Source: Bradyrhizobium sp. CCH5-F6
GTDB lineage: Bacteria; Pseudomonadota; Alphaproteobacteria; Rhizobiales; Xanthobacteraceae
Length of the DNA stretch: 54,522 nucleotides
NCBI RefSeq assembly: GCF_001556045.1
Contig: NZ_LSIC01000028.1
Coordinates: 1-54,522 of the forward strand
Direction of reading: 5' to 3'
This document shows positions 1 through 8,344 of the stretch, in pieces. The translations under genes were made by a program, and so were the position numbers. How positions within the stretch are numbered: position 1 is the stretch's first letter; every line of letters starts with the position of its first letter. The notes under the pieces are model-generated. The model was not told the DNA's origin. It saw only the letters and a program-made list of their open reading frames with translations, and ran no database searches.

Positions 1-87
1 CGCGTGAGCGCCGTCTCGAAGGACGAGGCGTGCGCGCAGGCCGCCGCAACGAGCCAGATGCGATGGCCCTGCCTTCGCCGGCGTCGG

Positions 88-1224
88 TCAGTGCGTGGGA
101 GTTTCGGTGCGGGCGGGCTGCAGCCTCAAATCCGATAGCCGCTTGCCCGCCAGCTTGAGCCAGGGCGCCTGCTTGAGCGCGAAGAGCGCGATGGCGCCTG
201 CGGTGCTGCCAGCCTGCGTGATCGCCCACATCGGCGATGGCTGCGCGCCGAACAATTTCTTGTATGGCTCGTCGCCAATGGTGAAATCGAGCATTTGATC
301 TCCGCGCTCGATGCAATCCCGCGCCACTTGTTCGAACATCAGCGCGCCCAGGGACTGGCTCCTGTAGCCGGCGATGTCGAAGGCGCTCATGATGATGAGA
401 AAGGTGCCGCGGTGGCACAGTCCGAGCACGGCGGCAATGACTTCGCCGTCCATCTCCATGGCATAGAGGCGGACGAAGGAGCCCAGGCCGCGAAGGGCAA
501 CGTCGGAATAGAAGCCGTAGTATTTTGGGCGCTGAAGTAGGTCTCCGTCGCCCTGCGCGTGAAAGCGCGGACCACGAAACTTCCTCATCACGTCCAACGC
601 CTCGAGCACGCAGGCGACGTCGCCACAGCATGAGAAGCTCAGCGCGCCCTTCTTCTGGAGCCGACGATATTTCTTTGCGAGCTCCTTCTGATAGGAGCGG
701 TCGATCGCGCTGGCCCGCCATTGCTCGAATGGCGCAACGAGAACCGTCGCATAGGCATTGGTGTCCATCGATACGCGGCCGGATGCACCCAGGAGGTTTT
801 CGATCGCAAGCCGCCCGTCGGGCAGCTTGACCATTCGGAGCAGATCGAAAGGACGGACAAGGCGCCGGATCTGCGCACATGCAGCCGCGTCGTCGAGCAG
901 TTGGGAGAACACGTCCGGGCTACAAACCGGCGCCAGATAGTCGGAAACGCGGAGGTCGGCGAACTCGACGGTTCGTAGCGGACCGCGCCTGATCCGGAGC
1001 AGGGGCAGCACCATTGCAAGGGCGTCCGTCGCTCGGTAACGGACCACGACGACCAGAGGTGTTGCACCCGCCTCCGGCGCGAGCCTGGTGTAGAGGCTAT
1101 GCAGCCAGATCGGATGCTGGAACGCAGTGGCGGCGGATCGATCAAACAGCTCTGCGTATTCCGGGGACAGAAAGTCGAACGACTGCTCGACGACGATGTC
1201 GAACGCGTTGCCAAGCTTGTTCAT
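88..1224 (-). CDS. CelD/FemAB-like GNAT-superfamily acyltransferase
   Basis: A 378-residue cytosolic protein of the CelD/BcsL or FemAB-like acetyltransferase type. The central and C-terminal part (about residues 170-330) has the features of the Acetyltransf_6 fold: a basic segment around KELAKKYRRLQKKG, a stretch ending in EVIAAVLGLCHRG, and the motif MLDFTIGDEPYKKLFGA near the end. Family members transfer acyl or aminoacyl groups and often sit with polysaccharide genes; no such genes are next to it here, so the substrate is unknown. The open frame begins at a TTG six bases upstream, but the ATG at 1224 is the more likely start. No strong ribosome binding site is visible. It is divergent from the amide operon and separated from it by about 650 bases. 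Confidence 0.72.
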   Translation of the reverse strand: MNKLGNAFDIVVEQSFDFLSPEYAELFDRSAATAFQHPIWLHSLYTRLAPEAGATPLVVVVRYRATDALAMVLPLLRIRRGPLRTVEFADLRVSDYLAPVCSPDVFSQLLDDAAACAQIRRLVRPFDLLRMVKLPDGRLAIENLLGASGRVSMDTNAYATVLVAPFEQWRASAIDRSYQKELAKKYRRLQKKGALSFSCCGDVACVLEALDVMRKFRGPRFHAQGDGDLLQRPKYYGFYSDVALRGLGSFVRLYAMEMDGEVIAAVLGLCHRGTFLIIMSAFDIAGYRSQSLGALMFEQVARDCIERGDQMLDFTIGDEPYKKLFGAQPSPMWAITQAGSTAGAIALFALKQAPWLKLAGKRLSDLRLQPARTETPTH

Positions 1225-1793
1225 GAGCAATCAGCTAAACCAGATCATTCGCGAGCGTCGATCGCGCTTGGCTTGGCTTATACCAAGGTCGTTACCAGGG
1301 GCAGACACCGGCAGCGCGCGATTTGCATGAATGCGTTCAACGACGTTCGTATCGTTACCGAATTCTTAAGATGCCCGGGGCGTGCGACTCGGGCCGACGA
1401 CGAGATCGTGTGCGGCCGGCTCGATGCCAGATTCGCTCAGCCAGCTGGAATTCACAACTCGGCGCATGCGAAGGCTGGAAGAGATTCTGCCGCTCGTCGT
1501 GGGAAGTGCCGACGACCTGGATTGGCATAGGCCCATCGGCAGGGTTTGACGGAGCAAGCTTCGATAGCGCGCGTCAGGCGTGAAAAGCACGATTTCAGGT
1601 GTGCAGTCGTGTCTCCGGAGCATCGACGCGGTGCCTCGGATCGGCTGCACAGTTTTGCTGCAGTACGATACGAATCGTGGCAGCTTTCGCTGCAATAACG
1701 CGCTTGACTTCGCAGCTGATCTCAACGACCGTGCTACGCAAGCGTTGGGCAGTTCGGCCCGTGAACGCAGCGAGTTTCAACCATTTCCAACAT

Positions 1794-1862
1794 CGCGCGG
1801 GTTTCGCGTGCTCGGTTGGCGGCGAGGGCGCCCTCGGCTTAACGGCCGATGGGCGCCTTTTT
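1794..1862 (+). promoter_or_regulatory. Candidate AmiR (ANTAR) attenuator in the amiC leader
   Basis: Two hairpins precede the amiC start and the second competes with a terminator. Hairpin 1 pairs 1794-1799 with 1805-1810 around a 5-base loop. Hairpin 2 is the perfect palindrome CGAGGGCGCCCTCG at 1823-1836. Its 3' half is also the 5' arm of the terminator at 1827-1857, so the two structures exclude each other. ANTAR proteins are known to stabilise a two-hairpin RNA that blocks terminator formation, and an AmiR homologue is the second gene of this operon. The loops do not match the A1/G4 hexaloop consensus exactly, so direct AmiR binding is inferred. Confidence 0.55.
1826..1862 (+). terminator. 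Rho-independent terminator upstream of amiC
   Basis: GGCGCCC at 1827-1833 pairs with GGGCGCC at 1851-1857. After a one-base bulge, TCGGC at 1834-1838 pairs with GCCGA at 1845-1849, giving a 12-bp stem with a short loop. It is followed directly by TTTTT at 1858-1862 and then the amiC start at 1879. No plus-strand gene lies upstream, so it must act on the operon's own leader transcript. Confidence 0.75.
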
Positions 1863-1878
1863 CATTTTGGGACGAGTG

Positions 1879-3039
1879 ATGGCGCGGACGACATATCGCA
1901 TCGGCGTAATGCTCTCGACGATGGGGTCCTATAGCGTCGTCGCGAGGTCGATGCTGAACGGTGCGCTGCTCGCCTTTCGCGAGATAAACGCGAGCGGCGG
2001 CGATATTGCGCTCGAGCCGGTCGTCGTGAATCCGTCCGGCGACCTCGCGAGCTATCGCTCGCTCAGCCTCGAGCTTCTCGGTTCCGGCGTTCGGCATGTG
2101 GTCGGCTGCTACACCTCGTCGAGCCGCAAGGAAGTGATCCCGTGCTTCGAGAAGCTCGACGGACTGCTGTGGTACCCCTCTCACTACGAGGGATTCGAGA
2201 GTTCCGATAACGTCATCTACACCGGCGCGGCGCCGAACCAGCACGTGCTGCCGCTCGTCGACTACCTGGCATCCCGCCTCGGTTCGCGTGCCTTCTGCGT
2301 CGGCTCCAACTACATCTGGGCCTGGGAAAACAACCGCATCTTCCGAGAGGCATTGATTGCGCGCGGTGGCACCGTGCTCGCCGAACGTTATCTCTCGGTC
2401 GGCGATACCGAGGTCGACCAGGTGATCGCGGCAATCATCGACCAACGGCCCGACTTCGTCTTCAACAATCTGATCGGTACCAGCGCCTACGCGTTCTTCC
2501 GGGCGTTCCGGGCCGCCTGCCGCGCGCGCGGCATCGATCAGGCCGCGGAGATCCCGATCGCGAGCTGCACGCTCTCGGAGCCAGAATTGCCGGAAATCGG
2601 TCCGGATGCGATCGACGGACACCTGTCCTCGAGTGTCTATTTTTCTTCGCTGAACTCGGCGGAGAACGGCGCCTTCATTCGCGCCTACACCACGTCCTTT
2701 CCGGATGGGCCGGCCTCGTCGGCGGACGCCGAAGCGTCCTACATCGCCGTCAAGCTGCTCGGAGCGGCCTTGTCGCAGGCGGGTACCGACGACGCCCGGA
2801 CGGTCCGCGCCGCCGTGGCAGACCAGCGGCTGCACGCGCCGCAAGGCGAGGTTCGCATCGATCGCCAGACCTTCCACGCCTGGCTCACCCCTCGGATCGG
2901 CCGATCGACCGCCAGCGGGCAGTTCGAAGTGCTGCTGGAATCCCGCGAGCCGATCGCGCCGGATCCCTATCTCGTTCAGTCGTCGCCGCGCTTTGCCAGC
3001 GCAATGCGCTCTCCACATTTGAAGGTGGTGCAATCATGA
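1879..3039 (+). CDS. amiC: AmiC-like amide sensor (periplasmic-binding-protein fold)
   Basis: A 386-residue type I periplasmic-binding-protein fold (Peripla_BP_5 type) without a signal peptide, which fits a cytosolic sensor and not a transport protein. It opens with RIGVMLSTMGSYSVVARSM and contains the family stretch GCYTSSSRKEVIPCFEKLDG followed by WYPSHYEGFESS. In Pseudomonas, AmiC binds short aliphatic amides and holds AmiR inactive until an inducer arrives. The ATG at 1879 was chosen because it begins directly before the conserved RIGVML strand; the frame stays open 30 bases further up, but that part carries the terminator. The stop overlaps the next start by four bases (ATGA), so the sensor and its partner are translationally coupled. 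Confidence 0.9.
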   Translation: MARTTYRIGVMLSTMGSYSVVARSMLNGALLAFREINASGGDIALEPVVVNPSGDLASYRSLSLELLGSGVRHVVGCYTSSSRKEVIPCFEKLDGLLWYPSHYEGFESSDNVIYTGAAPNQHVLPLVDYLASRLGSRAFCVGSNYIWAWENNRIFREALIARGGTVLAERYLSVGDTEVDQVIAAIIDQRPDFVFNNLIGTSAYAFFRAFRAACRARGIDQAAEIPIASCTLSEPELPEIGPDAIDGHLSSSVYFSSLNSAENGAFIRAYTTSFPDGPASSADAEASYIAVKLLGAALSQAGTDDARTVRAAVADQRLHAPQGEVRIDRQTFHAWLTPRIGRSTASGQFEVLLESREPIAPDPYLVQSSPRFASAMRSPHLKVVQS

Positions 3040-3701
3040 GCTCCCGACTGCTGCAGAATTTCAAGGGCGGCCGTGCCATCGTCGTGACCAGGCGAGGAGG
3101 GTGGGAGAGCGCGCTCGAAACGACGCTGGCCAAGCTCGGCGTTTCCACCGAGTACCCGGAAATCGTCGACGGTCGTGCTCAGATCGATGTCGCGAGTCTG
3201 CAGGCCGACCGTGACATCCTGTTCATCGACGGCGATCTCGAAGGCGCCGTCGCCATCGAGGTCAATCCCGCCTCGCGATTGCCGCCGGCGCCGGTGATCG
3301 GCCTCGTCGGCGTCGAAGCCCCGAGCCGGCTCAAGGCGCTGGTCAATCTGGGCGCGACCTCATTCCTGCGCAAGCCGGTGCATGGCGGCGCGGTCTACAC
3401 GTCTTTGTTCATGGGCATCAACCAGTTCCTGCTGCGCGCCGAGATGTATGAGCGCCTGCAGGGTCTCGAGGAGCGCCGCCGCGGCCGCCGCGCGGTGATC
3501 CGGGCCGTCATCCTGCTGATGCGGCAGGATGGCCTCGACGAGGAAGGTGCTTATTCCCAGCTCCGCCGCGAGAGCATGCGCGCGCGGCAGAACATGGAAC
3601 TCTATTGCGAAGAGTTTCTGAGCAAGCGGGCGAAGCCGCCCGACACGTCCGGCCGCACGACCGGCATCACGCTGCAAGGCGGCAACAAGCAGGCCATCTA
3701 G
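3036..3701 (+). CDS. amiR: AmiR-like ANTAR-domain transcription antiterminator
   Basis: A 221-residue response-regulator-like protein. Residues 1-125 form a receiver-like fold that, like Pseudomonas AmiR, shows no clear phospho-acceptor pocket. A coiled linker follows (about 130-150), then a C-terminal ANTAR RNA-binding domain (about 143-198) with the motif AYSQLRRESMRARQNM. AmiR is expected to bind leader RNA and prevent termination when AmiC releases it. The start overlaps the amiC stop by four bases, so the pair is made in a fixed ratio. A matching terminator lies in front of amiC at 1826-1862. Ten bases separate it from the importer gene that follows. Confidence 0.9.
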   Translation: MSSRLLQNFKGGRAIVVTRRGGWESALETTLAKLGVSTEYPEIVDGRAQIDVASLQADRDILFIDGDLEGAVAIEVNPASRLPPAPVIGLVGVEAPSRLKALVNLGATSFLRKPVHGGAVYTSLFMGINQFLLRAEMYERLQGLEERRRGRRAVIRAVILLMRQDGLDEEGAYSQLRRESMRARQNMELYCEEFLSKRAKPPDTSGRTTGITLQGGNKQAI

Positions 3702-3711
3702 GAGAAGCAAA

Positions 3712-4965
3712 ATGAACAAGTCTGTATTGCGGGGGCTGCGCGCCGCAGCCCTCTCGGGGACGCTTGTCCTCGGATCACCCGTTGGATCACATCTGGCGCT
3801 CGCGGCGGAAAACCCGATCAAGCTCGGCGTGCTGGAGGACCAGTCCGGCGACTTCGCGGCGGCTACGATCGGCAAGGTTCACGCCATCCAGCTCGCCGCC
3901 GAGGAGATCAACAAGGCCGGCGGCATCATGGGCAGGCCGCTGGAGCTCGTCACTTACGACACGCAGTCCGACAACACCCGCTACCAGGAGTTCATGCGGC
4001 GTGTGCTCCAGCGCGACAAGGTCGATGTCGTGTTCGCTGGATTCTCGTCGGCCTCGCGCGAGGCGTATCGCCCGATCGTCGACCAGTTCAACGGCTTTGC
4101 CTTCTACAACAACCAGTATGAAGGCGGCGTCTGCGACGGCCACATGATCGTGACGGGCGCCGTGCCCGAGCAGCAGTTCTCGACGCTCATTCCCTACATG
4201 ATGGAGAAGTACGGCAAGAACGTCTACACGCTCGCAGCCGACTACAATTTCGGCCAGATCTCGGCGGAGTGGGTCCGCAAGATCGTCAAGGAGAACGGCG
4301 GCAAGATGGCCGGCGAGGAGTTCATCCCGCTCGGCGTGTCGCAATTCTCGCAGAGCGTCCAGAACATCCAGAAGGCCAAGCCGGACTTCGTGGTCACCTT
4401 GCTGGTCGGCACCGCTCAGGCCTCCTACTACGAGCAGGCGGCCTCCGCCAACGTCAACCTGCCGATGGCCTCCTCGGTCAATGTCGGCCAGGGCTACGAG
4501 CACAAGCGCTTCAAGCCGCCGAGCCTGAAGGACATGTACGTCACCACCAACTACATCGAGGAGATCGACTCGCCCAAGAGCAAGGAGTTCTACGCCAAGT
4601 TCAAGGCCAAGTTCCCGAGCGAGCCCTATGTGAACCAGGAGGCGGAGAACTCCTATCTCGCCGTCTATCTCTACAAGCAGATGGTGGAGCGCGCGAAGTC
4701 GACCAAGCGCGAGGAGATCCGCAAGGTGATCGCGCTGGGCGACGTCTGCATGGACGCGCCGGAGGGCAAGGTCTGCATCGACCCGAAGAGCCAGCACATG
4801 TCGCACACGATCTATCTCGCCAAGGTCGGCGCCGATCACTCGATCTCCTTCCCGAAGGTCTGGGAAGACATCAAGCCGTACTGGCTGGGTGAGGCCGGCT
4901 GCGATCTCACCAAGAAGGATCCGATGGCCCAGTACACGCCGTCGAATCCGCCGCCGAAACCCTGA
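3712..4965 (+). CDS. fmdD: Amide/urea ABC transporter substrate-binding protein (FmdD/UrtA type)
   Basis: A 417-residue exported substrate-binding protein. The signal peptide covers about residues 1-32 and mature protein starts near AENPIKLGVLEDQSGDF. The body is the Peripla_BP_5/UrtA family, with AGGIMGRPLELVTYDTQSD and VFAGFSSASREAYRPIVDQ typical of the urea and short-chain amide receptors (Methylophilus FmdD, cyanobacterial UrtA). A GGAGA ribosome binding site lies just upstream of the ATG. It sits between amiCR and the membrane components and is followed by two hairpins, an arrangement that keeps the binding protein in excess over the membrane parts. Formamide, acetamide or urea are the likely ligands; the formamidase downstream favours amides. 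Confidence 0.9.
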   Translation: MNKSVLRGLRAAALSGTLVLGSPVGSHLALAAENPIKLGVLEDQSGDFAAATIGKVHAIQLAAEEINKAGGIMGRPLELVTYDTQSDNTRYQEFMRRVLQRDKVDVVFAGFSSASREAYRPIVDQFNGFAFYNNQYEGGVCDGHMIVTGAVPEQQFSTLIPYMMEKYGKNVYTLAADYNFGQISAEWVRKIVKENGGKMAGEEFIPLGVSQFSQSVQNIQKAKPDFVVTLLVGTAQASYYEQAASANVNLPMASSVNVGQGYEHKRFKPPSLKDMYVTTNYIEEIDSPKSKEFYAKFKAKFPSEPYVNQEAENSYLAVYLYKQMVERAKSTKREEIRKVIALGDVCMDAPEGKVCIDPKSQHMSHTIYLAKVGADHSISFPKVWEDIKPYWLGEAGCDLTKKDPMAQYTPSNPPPKP

Positions 4966-4977
4966 CCGGCGGCTGAT

Positions 4978-5006
4978 CGCCCCGGCGCTTGCGGCGCGCC
5001 GGGGCG
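4978..5006 (+). other. Strong intercistronic hairpin after the binding-protein gene
   Basis: An 11-bp perfect stem pairs CGCCCCGGCGC (4978-4988) with GCGCCGGGGCG (4996-5006) around a 7-base loop, with no U-run. A smaller hairpin TGCGGC/GCCGCA follows at 5019-5033. Such hairpins between a binding-protein gene and its permease genes usually protect the upstream mRNA and lower downstream expression. Confidence 0.7.
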
Positions 5007-5056
5007 GTCACGGACATCTGCGGCGGCGCCGCATCCTCCCACATCCTGGTTGATTC

Positions 5057-5794
5057 ATGGACATCGCGACCCACGTATTCTCGGCGCTCTATCAATTCGG
5101 CGACGCCTTCGCATTCCTGGTGCTCTCGGCCTGCGGGCTCGCGGTGATCTTCGGCATGATGGGCGTGATCAATCTTGCCCATGGCGAGTTCAACCGGCCG
5201 CTCGACACCATCGTCGCGACCTGGGGACTGAGCCTGATCGCCACGCAGGGCACGCTGATCATGGTCGGCTCGACCATGGCAGGCGTCGGCACGCCGTTCG
5301 GCAGTTTCCAGGTCGGCGACTACTCCTATTCGATTTATCGCATCGTGCTGTTCTTTGCCGCATTCGGCGTGCTCGCCGCGCTCTATGCACTGTTCAACTG
5401 GACGCGGTTCGGCGTGCTGGCGCGCGCCACCATCCAGGTGCCGCATATGGCGGCTGCGCTCGGCGTCGACACCCGCCTGATCTACAGCCTCACCTTCGCC
5501 TGCGGGGCGGGGCTCGCCGGTCTTGCCGGTGGTCTCTATGCGCCGACCATGACGCTGGTGCCGACCATGGGCGCAACCTTCATCATGGAAGCCTTCGTCA
5601 CCGTGGTAATCGGCGGCGCCGACGTCTTCCTCGGCACGGCACCGGCCGGCGGCGTGCTTGCGGTGGTGAAGTCGGTGATGACGTCCTGGCAGGGACAGCT
5701 GTTCGGCCAGATCGGTCTGCTGGTCGCCGTCATCATCGTCGTCCGGGTGTTGCCGAAAGGCATTTCCGGCTTCGTGCTGCGCGAACGCACCTGA
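5057..5794 (+). CDS. fmdE: Amide/urea ABC transporter permease, shortened by an apparent internal deletion
   Basis: A 245-residue membrane protein of the LivH/UrtB family. N- and C-terminal parts match the family well: GVINLAHGEF at residues 36-45 and GATFIMEAFVTVVIGGADV later. The family normally has about 50-70 residues, including transmembrane helices, between NLAHGEF and the segment RPLDTIVATWGLSLI. Here F45 is joined directly to N46-R-P-L-D-T, at base 5191/5192, and the total length is well below the usual 290 or more. The frame is kept. Either the permease is a deletion variant that may not work, or the source clone or assembly lost an in-frame block. Start context is weak; the ATG at 5057 precedes the first hydrophobic helix. 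Confidence 0.82.
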   Translation: MDIATHVFSALYQFGDAFAFLVLSACGLAVIFGMMGVINLAHGEFNRPLDTIVATWGLSLIATQGTLIMVGSTMAGVGTPFGSFQVGDYSYSIYRIVLFFAAFGVLAALYALFNWTRFGVLARATIQVPHMAAALGVDTRLIYSLTFACGAGLAGLAGGLYAPTMTLVPTMGATFIMEAFVTVVIGGADVFLGTAPAGGVLAVVKSVMTSWQGQLFGQIGLLVAVIIVVRVLPKGISGFVLRERT

Positions 5795-5809
5795 CGGAGT
5801 GATCGCGTC

Positions 5810-6874
5810 GTGACCGGTCTCCTCGCAATGTTTCGCCGCCTCGAAGGCCCGCAGACCGTCGGTCGCGGTCCGGCCTTCTGGAGCCTGTTCGCGCTGGTGC
5901 TTGCTGCCGCACTCGCGTATCCGCAGTTCAGCGACGGCTACACGGTCGGCAACACCGTCTACTTCTTCGTCTGGGTGTTCATCGCACTCAGCTTGTGCCT
6001 GATCTGGGGCTATGGCGGCTCGCTCTCCTTCGGCCAGACCGCCTTCTTCGGGATCGCAGGCTATGGCTACGGCATCCTCACCATCAATTTCGGCTCCGCC
6101 TACGGCTTCACGCTGCTGGCGCTGGTGATCGCGGTAGCGATCGCCGCGCTGTTCGCGGTCCTGCTCGGCTACTTCATGTTCTTCGGACGCATCGCCGGGG
6201 TGTTCCTCGGCATCGTCACCCTCGCGGTGACCCTGATGCTGGAACGCTTCATGGCACAGACCGCGGGGCCGGAATGGCACATCGGCAGTGCGCGGCTCAA
6301 CGGCTTCAACGGCATGAGTGCGATGCCGCCGCTGACCATCCCCTGGCCGGGCGAGCCGATCGTGCTGTTCGCCGATGTCGGGCTCTACTACCTCGTGCTC
6401 GGGCTTCTCGTCTTCGTCTATCTGGCCTTGCGTATCCTGATGAACTCGTCTTTCGGCAATGTCATCGTCGCGATCCGTGAGAACCCTGAAAGGGCGGAGA
6501 TGCTGGGTTACGACGTCCGCAAATACCAGCTCATCACCTTCGTCATCGGCGCTGCGCTCGCGGGTCTGTCAGGCGTGCTCTACACGGTGTGGGGGCAGTA
6601 CATCACGCCGTCGAGCATGGGGATGACGGCCGCGTCGCTGCCGCTGATCTGGGTCGCGGTCGGCGGCCGCAGCGACCTGACGTCGACCGTGATCGGCACG
6701 CTGGTGGTCCTCGCCGCGTTCCAGGCGCTCACCATCTATGGCAGCCAGTACGCGCTGGTCTTCATGGGCGTGCTGCTGGTGCTCACGGTGCTGATTGCCC
6801 CGAACGGTCTCGTGCTCGGAGCGATGAACTGGCTCGGCCGCATCGCCGCCCGCTTCACGCAGAGGGCCGGCTGA
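5810..6874 (+). CDS. fmdF: Amide/urea ABC transporter permease (UrtC/LivM type)
   Basis: A 354-residue polytopic membrane protein of the LivM/UrtC family with about nine or ten hydrophobic segments. The signature LIWGYGGSLSFGQTAFFGIAG lies in the first half, and AIRENPERAEMLGYDV in the cytosolic loop that contacts the ATPase. Unlike its partner permease, it is of normal length with no gap. The start used is GTG at 5810; an ATG at 5828 is an alternative. The stop overlaps the start of the first ATPase gene by one base (TGATG), so translation is coupled. Confidence 0.88.
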   Translation: MTGLLAMFRRLEGPQTVGRGPAFWSLFALVLAAALAYPQFSDGYTVGNTVYFFVWVFIALSLCLIWGYGGSLSFGQTAFFGIAGYGYGILTINFGSAYGFTLLALVIAVAIAALFAVLLGYFMFFGRIAGVFLGIVTLAVTLMLERFMAQTAGPEWHIGSARLNGFNGMSAMPPLTIPWPGEPIVLFADVGLYYLVLGLLVFVYLALRILMNSSFGNVIVAIRENPERAEMLGYDVRKYQLITFVIGAALAGLSGVLYTVWGQYITPSSMGMTAASLPLIWVAVGGRSDLTSTVIGTLVVLAAFQALTIYGSQYALVFMGVLLVLTVLIAPNGLVLGAMNWLGRIAARFTQRAG

Positions 6875-7590
6875 TGTCGCTGCTCGAACTGCGCAAGCTG
6901 AACAAGCACTTCGGCGGTCTGCACGTCACCAATTCCGTGGATCTCACGCTGCAACCCGGCGAGATCCATTGCCTGATCGGCCCGAACGGCGCCGGCAAGA
7001 GCACGCTGTTCCGCCTGATCCTCGGCGAGCATCATCCCGGCAGCGGCGACATTCTCTTCGCCGGAGAGAACATAACTGCGCTGAAATCCTTTGCGCGGAT
7101 TCACCGCGGCCTTTCGGTCAAGTTCCAGGTGCCCGGCGTCTTCAAGGGCCTGTCGGTCCGCCAGAACCTCGAGATCGCCCTGCAGAGCCGGCATCGCGGG
7201 GCGGAGCTGGAATCGGAGATCGGCCGGCTGCTGGCCTTCCTCGGGCTGGAATCGGAGCAGGCGCAGATCGCCGGCAATCTCAGCCATGGCCAGAAGCAAT
7301 GGCTCGAGATCGGCATGGCGGTCAGCCTGAAGCCGCGCCTTCTTCTGCTGGACGAGCCCACCGCCGGCATGTCGCCCGAGGAAACCCACATGACCGGCGA
7401 AATGGTGCAGCGGCTCAATGCCGACGGCATGACGGTGCTGGCCATCGAGCACGACATGGCCTTCGTCCGGCAGGTCGCGCACCGCGTCACGGTGCTGCAT
7501 CTCGGGCAGGTTTTCGCGCAAGGCTCGATCGACGAGATCGTGGCCGACGAACGCGTGGCGGCGATCTATCTGGGGCAGGCCCATGCTTGA
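6874..7590 (+). CDS. Amide/urea ABC transporter ATPase (UrtD/LivG type)
   Basis: A 238-residue ABC ATPase. It has a Walker A GPNGAGKST near residue 36, a signature LSHGQKQWLEIGMA, Walker B RLLLLDEPTAGM and a switch histidine in AIEHDMAFV. The QKQWLEIGMA form is typical of the UrtD branch. It is one of two ATPases that energise the importer at the inner face of the membrane. The start ATG at 6874 is fixed by its one-base overlap with the permease stop, and its 3' end overlaps the next ATPase gene by eight bases. Confidence 0.92.
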   Translation: MSLLELRKLNKHFGGLHVTNSVDLTLQPGEIHCLIGPNGAGKSTLFRLILGEHHPGSGDILFAGENITALKSFARIHRGLSVKFQVPGVFKGLSVRQNLEIALQSRHRGAELESEIGRLLAFLGLESEQAQIAGNLSHGQKQWLEIGMAVSLKPRLLLLDEPTAGMSPEETHMTGEMVQRLNADGMTVLAIEHDMAFVRQVAHRVTVLHLGQVFAQGSIDEIVADERVAAIYLGQAHA

Positions 7591-8311
7591 TCAGCCGCGC
7601 AAGGAAGTGATCCTGTCGACCCTCGCCTTGCGGGCCGGCTATGGCGGCAAGCCGGTGCTCCAGGGCCTCGAGATCGAGGTGCGGGAAGGGGAGATCGTGG
7701 CCGTCATCGGTCGCAACGGCGTCGGCAAGTCAACGCTGATGAAGAGCCTGATCGGGCTGGTGCCGGCGATGAGCGGCTCGATCGTCTTTCGCGGCGAGGC
7801 GGTGGAGTCTCTGCCCGCGCACAAGCGAGCGCGCCTCGGCATGGGCTATGTGCCACAGGGGCGCGACGTGTTTCCGCGGCTGACCGTCGGCGAGAACGTC
7901 GCGGTCGGCGCAGCGATCAAGGGCGGCGGCATTCCCGAGGCGGGCCGGCGCAAGATCGTCGAAGCGTTTCCGATCCTCGAAGAGCGTTGGCATCAACGCG
8001 CCGGTACCATGTCCGGGGGGCAACAGCAACAACTCGCGATCGGACGGGTCCTGATCGCCGATCCCAACCTCATCCTGCTCGACGAGCCCTCGGAGGGCAT
8101 CCAGCCCAACATCGTCCAGGACATCGCGCGCAACATGGTCGAGCTCAACCACAGGACCGGGGTGACGATCATCCTGGTCGAGCAGAATCTCGACATGATC
8201 CGCGCCATGGCGCAGCGCTGCTACGTCATGGACAAGGGACGCATCGTCGCAAACCTCGATCGCGCGGCGCTCGACGACGCGGCCGAGATGCGCCGTCATC
8301 TCGCGGTTTGA
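7583..8311 (+). CDS. Amide/urea ABC transporter ATPase (UrtE/LivF type)
   Basis: A 242-residue ABC ATPase of the LivF/UrtE branch. Walker A is GRNGVGKST, the signature is MSGGQQQQLAIGR, Walker B is LILLDEPSEGI, and the branch-specific stretch GYVPQGRDVFPRLTV is present. It forms the heterodimeric motor with the preceding gene, which it overlaps by eight bases. The formamidase gene follows after 33 bases. Confidence 0.92.
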   Translation: MLDQPRKEVILSTLALRAGYGGKPVLQGLEIEVREGEIVAVIGRNGVGKSTLMKSLIGLVPAMSGSIVFRGEAVESLPAHKRARLGMGYVPQGRDVFPRLTVGENVAVGAAIKGGGIPEAGRRKIVEAFPILEERWHQRAGTMSGGQQQQLAIGRVLIADPNLILLDEPSEGIQPNIVQDIARNMVELNHRTGVTIILVEQNLDMIRAMAQRCYVMDKGRIVANLDRAALDDAAEMRRHLAV

Positions 8312-8344
8312 AGACCTACGCCAACGACAGAAGGAGAAAAGCAA

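Larger units (their letters stand above)
1225..1878. other. Intergenic region holding the amide-operon leader
   Basis: About 650 bases between the divergent acyltransferase and amiC genes. I see no convincing coding frame: the open frames here lack recognisable protein features and have poor start contexts. The last 85 bases contain the hairpins listed separately. The long distance and the structured 3' end suggest a leader RNA for the amide operon, but no clear -35/-10 pair could be assigned. Confidence 0.5.

Noticed and set aside
1676..1695. GTGGCAG...CTGCA considered as a sigma-54 promoter
   Set aside because: The GG to GC spacing is one base too long and the site lacks the usual TTGC element.
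1366..1725. Open frame of 119 residues on the minus strand in the amiC leader region
   Set aside because: No ribosome binding site, no recognisable motif, and composition (many Arg and Ser) typical of a random frame in high-GC DNA.
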